Origin: Acholeplasmataceae bacterium UBA5617
GTDB taxonomy: Bacteria; Bacillota_I; Bacilli_A; Acholeplasmatales; Acholeplasmataceae
Direction of reading: 5' to 3'
DNA: 15,682 nt
Assembly: GCA_002424575.1 (NCBI GenBank)
Contig: DIKN01000055.1
Coordinates: 1-15,682, forward strand
The position numbers were made by a program, and so were the translations under genes. The notes under the pieces were generated by a model. That model searched no databases. It was not told the origin of the DNA and saw only the letters and a program-made list of their open reading frames with translations. Every line of letters starts with the position of its first letter. Position 1 is the stretch's first letter. Shown in pieces: positions 13,674 to 15,682 of the stretch.

Positions 13674-14792
13674 TTAAATGGACTCTGTTGTTGTTGAAAA
13701 TTCTTTATTCACAAGATCTAAAGCGCGCTCGACAATCACGTGCATGTCAAAATATTGATATTCAGCAAGACGTCCGCCAAAAATGTATTTTTTTTCTTGT
13801 TCTGCTTTTTTGAGATATTGTTGATAAATAGTCTGGTTGACATCATCGTTTATTGGATAATATGGATCTTTTCCTAGACTCCATGGATCTGGGTATTCTT
13901 TGGTGATGATGGTTTGTGGTTGTTGCCCAAATTCAAAATGCTTATGTTCAATGATGCGGGTATAGGGAATGTTTCGTTCTGTGAAGTTAATCACCGCATT
14001 ACCTTGGTAATTGGGCATATTTAACAATTCATGCTCAAAACGAAGTGATCGATACTCAAGTACGCCATGTTGGTAATTATAAAATTGATCAATGGGACCG
14101 GTGTAGAGGACACGCTTAGCCATAGCATCCAACGATTCTCTATGTTTAAAATAATCTGTATTTAACATGACATCCACATGTTCTAGCATTTTCTCAATGA
14201 TTGGTGTATACCCTCCCACGGGTATACCTTGATAAATATCGCTAAAATAATTATTATCATAGGTAAACCGTACAGGAAGTCTGCGAATAATGAATGCAGG
14301 AAGATTTTTACAATCGCGTCCCCACTGTTTTTCGGTGTAACCCTTGATCAACTTCTCGTATATTTCGTAACCCACCAAATTGATGGCTTGTTCTTCAAGA
14401 TTTTTAGGTTGATCCACCTTTGATAGTGCTTGTTGTTCAGCTATTTTAGCTTGTGCTTCTTCTGGTGTAATTACGCCCCACAATTGGTGAAATGTATTCA
14501 TATTAAAGGGTAGATTGTAGATATGACCTTGATAATAGGCGAGTGGAGCATTGATAAAGTGGTTAAATCGTGCAAACTGATTCATATAATGCCAAACGGA
14601 TTGATTGGATGTGTGAAAAATATGTGCACCATACACATGGACGTTGATATTTTCACGTTTTTCAGTGTAGACATTTCCTCCAACGTGATCTTTTTTATCA
14701 ATGATTAATACTTTTTTACCTCGTTTGCTTGCTTCATAAGCAAAGATAGAACCATACAAACCTGCACCTACAATCAGGTAATCATAATGCAT
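13674..14792 (-). CDS. glf: UDP-galactopyranose mutase
   Basis: Flavoenzyme that converts UDP-galactopyranose to UDP-galactofuranose, the donor for galactofuranose in surface glycans; cytosolic. With the ATG at 14792 it has 372 residues, the normal bacterial size. Landmarks: FAD dinucleotide fold YLIVGAGLYGS (5-15) and DKKDHVGGN (32-40), YGAHIFHTSN (54-63), the substrate arginines Arg171 (RRLPVRFTYDNNYF) and Arg279 (PYTRIIEHKHF), and the C-terminal flavin segment GGRLAEYQYFDM (339-350). A TTG at 14798 would add two residues, but it lies only one base from the Shine-Dalgarno AAGGAGG, whereas the ATG is seven bases away, so I chose the ATG. It follows a glycosyltransferase gene, consistent with a capsule or wall-polysaccharide cluster that continues beyond the window. 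Confidence 0.97.
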   Translation of the reverse strand: MHYDYLIVGAGLYGSIFAYEASKRGKKVLIIDKKDHVGGNVYTEKRENINVHVYGAHIFHTSNQSVWHYMNQFARFNHFINAPLAYYQGHIYNLPFNMNTFHQLWGVITPEEAQAKIAEQQALSKVDQPKNLEEQAINLVGYEIYEKLIKGYTEKQWGRDCKNLPAFIIRRLPVRFTYDNNYFSDIYQGIPVGGYTPIIEKMLEHVDVMLNTDYFKHRESLDAMAKRVLYTGPIDQFYNYQHGVLEYRSLRFEHELLNMPNYQGNAVINFTERNIPYTRIIEHKHFEFGQQPQTIITKEYPDPWSLGKDPYYPINDDVNQTIYQQYLKKAEQEKKYIFGGRLAEYQYFDMHVIVERALDLVNKEFSTTTESI

Positions 14793-14815
14793 ATGCAATC
14801 CTCCTTAAACGACTT

Positions 14816-14850
14816 AAAAGGGAGATATCATGAATAGATAAGCCCCCTTT
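14816..14850 (-). terminator. Possible weak terminator or leader hairpin before glf
   Basis: After the glycosyltransferase stop, AAAGGG (14850-14845) can pair with CCCTTT (14822-14817), with a second short TATC/GATA pairing inside; four T residues end the hairpin. The stem is interrupted and the T-tract short, so read-through into glf is likely. Confidence 0.35.
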
Positions 14851-14854
14851 GATG

Positions 14855-15682
14855 TTAACCTAATCGATACTTTTTTTTCAAGTACAAATAACCTTTAACC
14901 ATGACGTAACTTTTCATTTTCCATGGCAGAAAATTAATCCATTTGTTGTCCGAATGATAACGCAAATAACGATAAATGCGTATATCTTTCTTTTTCAAAT
15001 CTTCCCATAGTGATTTCAAGTGCTCACGTCTTTCGTTGCTATCTTGACTCACCGTAAACATTTGTGTGATGGCCATGATGGCATTTAAATGATGAAGCAT
15101 ATATCGTCTCAGTCCCTTTGGAAATAACATCAATTCGCTATAACTGTATTTCTCAACTAAATGCTTCATCACGCGAATTTGTTGCTGATATCGCGCAGAA
15201 ATATTGGCGAATGTGACCGATTGATCAGCCCGACCAATATAGTACTGATAGAGCGAAACAGGTGCATAGTAAAGATGATTCATGTAGGGAAGCGGATCAT
15301 AAACGAAAATGTTATCCACATAAAATGTGTGGTGCGGGAGTTCTACACGACTCAGTCTCAGAGCTTCTGTTCGATAAATGATGGCATGCATCATGAGAGT
15401 CATTGAATACTTAAAATCTTTGACTTCGTCCCAAGAAAAGACTTTTTCATGGGGAAATTGACGACTATAATCTCTAATGACGTGAGATTCATACTGGTGA
15501 GCATATGTAAAATTTGTAATATACATGTCGATGATAAGCCGATGTTTGTGATGATCTTTTATGGTTGATAGTATCGTTTTTAAAGCATTTTCTTCAAGCC
15601 AATCATCAGAATCAACCACTTTAAAAAACAAACCTGTTGCATGTGCTATGCCTGCATTAACCCCAGATCCGTGACCGCCGTT
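14855..15682 (-). CDS. Glycosyltransferase family 2, partial (N-terminus beyond window)
   Basis: GT-A-fold glycosyltransferase, probably adding a sugar to a cell-surface polysaccharide; the acceptor cannot be told. The frame is open to the right edge, giving 275 visible residues. The first visible residues, NGGHGSGVNAGIAHATG, lead into VVDSDDWLEENAL, which is the GT2 pattern including the metal-binding DSD/DDW motif. The first roughly 70 residues of the nucleotide-binding domain are therefore missing. Further on, YVDNIFVYDPLPYMNHLYY and YQYYIGRADQSV are typical of capsule-type family 2 enzymes, followed by a basic, helical C-terminal part ending KGYLYLKKKYRLG with no obvious membrane anchor. 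An internal TTG at 15631 could be mistaken for a start, but the GT2 motif continues upstream of it. glf lies downstream. Confidence 0.93.
   Translation of the reverse strand, partial: NGGHGSGVNAGIAHATGLFFKVVDSDDWLEENALKTILSTIKDHHKHRLIIDMYITNFTYAHQYESHVIRDYSRQFPHEKVFSWDEVKDFKYSMTLMMHAIIYRTEALRLSRVELPHHTFYVDNIFVYDPLPYMNHLYYAPVSLYQYYIGRADQSVTFANISARYQQQIRVMKHLVEKYSYSELMLFPKGLRRYMLHHLNAIMAITQMFTVSQDSNERREHLKSLWEDLKKKDIRIYRYLRYHSDNKWINFLPWKMKSYVMVKGYLYLKKKYRLG

Noticed and set aside
14793..14798. TTG start for glf
   Set aside because: Only one base from the Shine-Dalgarno; the ATG two codons later has ideal spacing.
15629..15631. TTG as the start of the glycosyltransferase
   Set aside because: The conserved GT2 sequence NGGHGSGVNAGIA lies upstream in the same frame, so the gene continues past the window edge.
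1..15682. CRISPR array, insertion sequence, prophage or tRNA genes
   Set aside because: No spaced short repeats, transposase, integrase, phage genes or tRNA-like cloverleaf sequence were seen on either strand; the only long repeat is the rnfG domain pair.

Overview
The window comes from a low-GC, Gram-positive-type bacterium. The evidence is a Bacillota-style rpmE-tdk neighbourhood, a small SRP RNA directly behind tadA (as in Bacillus), strong AAGGAGG ribosome binding sites, and TATAAT/extended -10 promoters. TAA, TAG and TGA are all used as stops, so the standard bacterial code applies. An Erysipelotrichia or deep Mollicutes-related (Izemoplasma-like) lineage would fit, but that is inference. 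Every gene I can support lies on the minus strand, so the window reads from its right end to its left.

Right end (about 13.7-15.7 kb): a glycosyltransferase family 2 gene, cut by the window edge, and glf (UDP-galactopyranose mutase). Together they suggest a galactofuranose-containing surface polysaccharide. A terminator closes this unit at about 13.6 kb.

Centre (4.0-13.6 kb): a tightly packed electron-transfer operon that appears to start from the glyA promoter. The order is glyA, rnfC, rnfD, rnfG copy 1, rnfG copy 2, rnfE, rnfA, a 69-aa four-cysteine membrane protein, a very short rnfB, a weak terminator or attenuator, apbE (FMN transferase lipoprotein), a NusG-domain-II protein and a Gx-transporter/Hpp-synthase-I-type membrane protein. 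The last two resemble EetA and EetB of the Listeria extracellular electron transfer locus. RnfC, RnfA/E and RnfD would carry electrons from NAD(H) through the membrane. ApbE would attach FMN to RnfD and to the four predicted FMN-binding domains of the two RnfG proteins. Three points differ from a textbook Rnf: RnfB has only its membrane anchor and one Cys4 domain with no ferredoxin modules; an unrecognised Cys4 microprotein sits between rnfA and rnfB; and two double-domain RnfG proteins share a nearly identical second domain (about 82% identity by hand count). I regard this Rnf/Eet hybrid as the most interesting system here.

Left end (1-4.0 kb): housekeeping genes. rpmE has its own very good promoter, a leader hairpin and a terminator. 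tdk overlaps tadA, which is followed after 8 nt by the SRP RNA gene (ffs). A new promoter then drives an unrecognised two-TM protein that overlaps the start of transketolase (tkt), which runs off the left edge. No tRNA, rRNA, CRISPR array, insertion sequence or prophage feature was seen, and no stretch over 300 bases lacks a gene.
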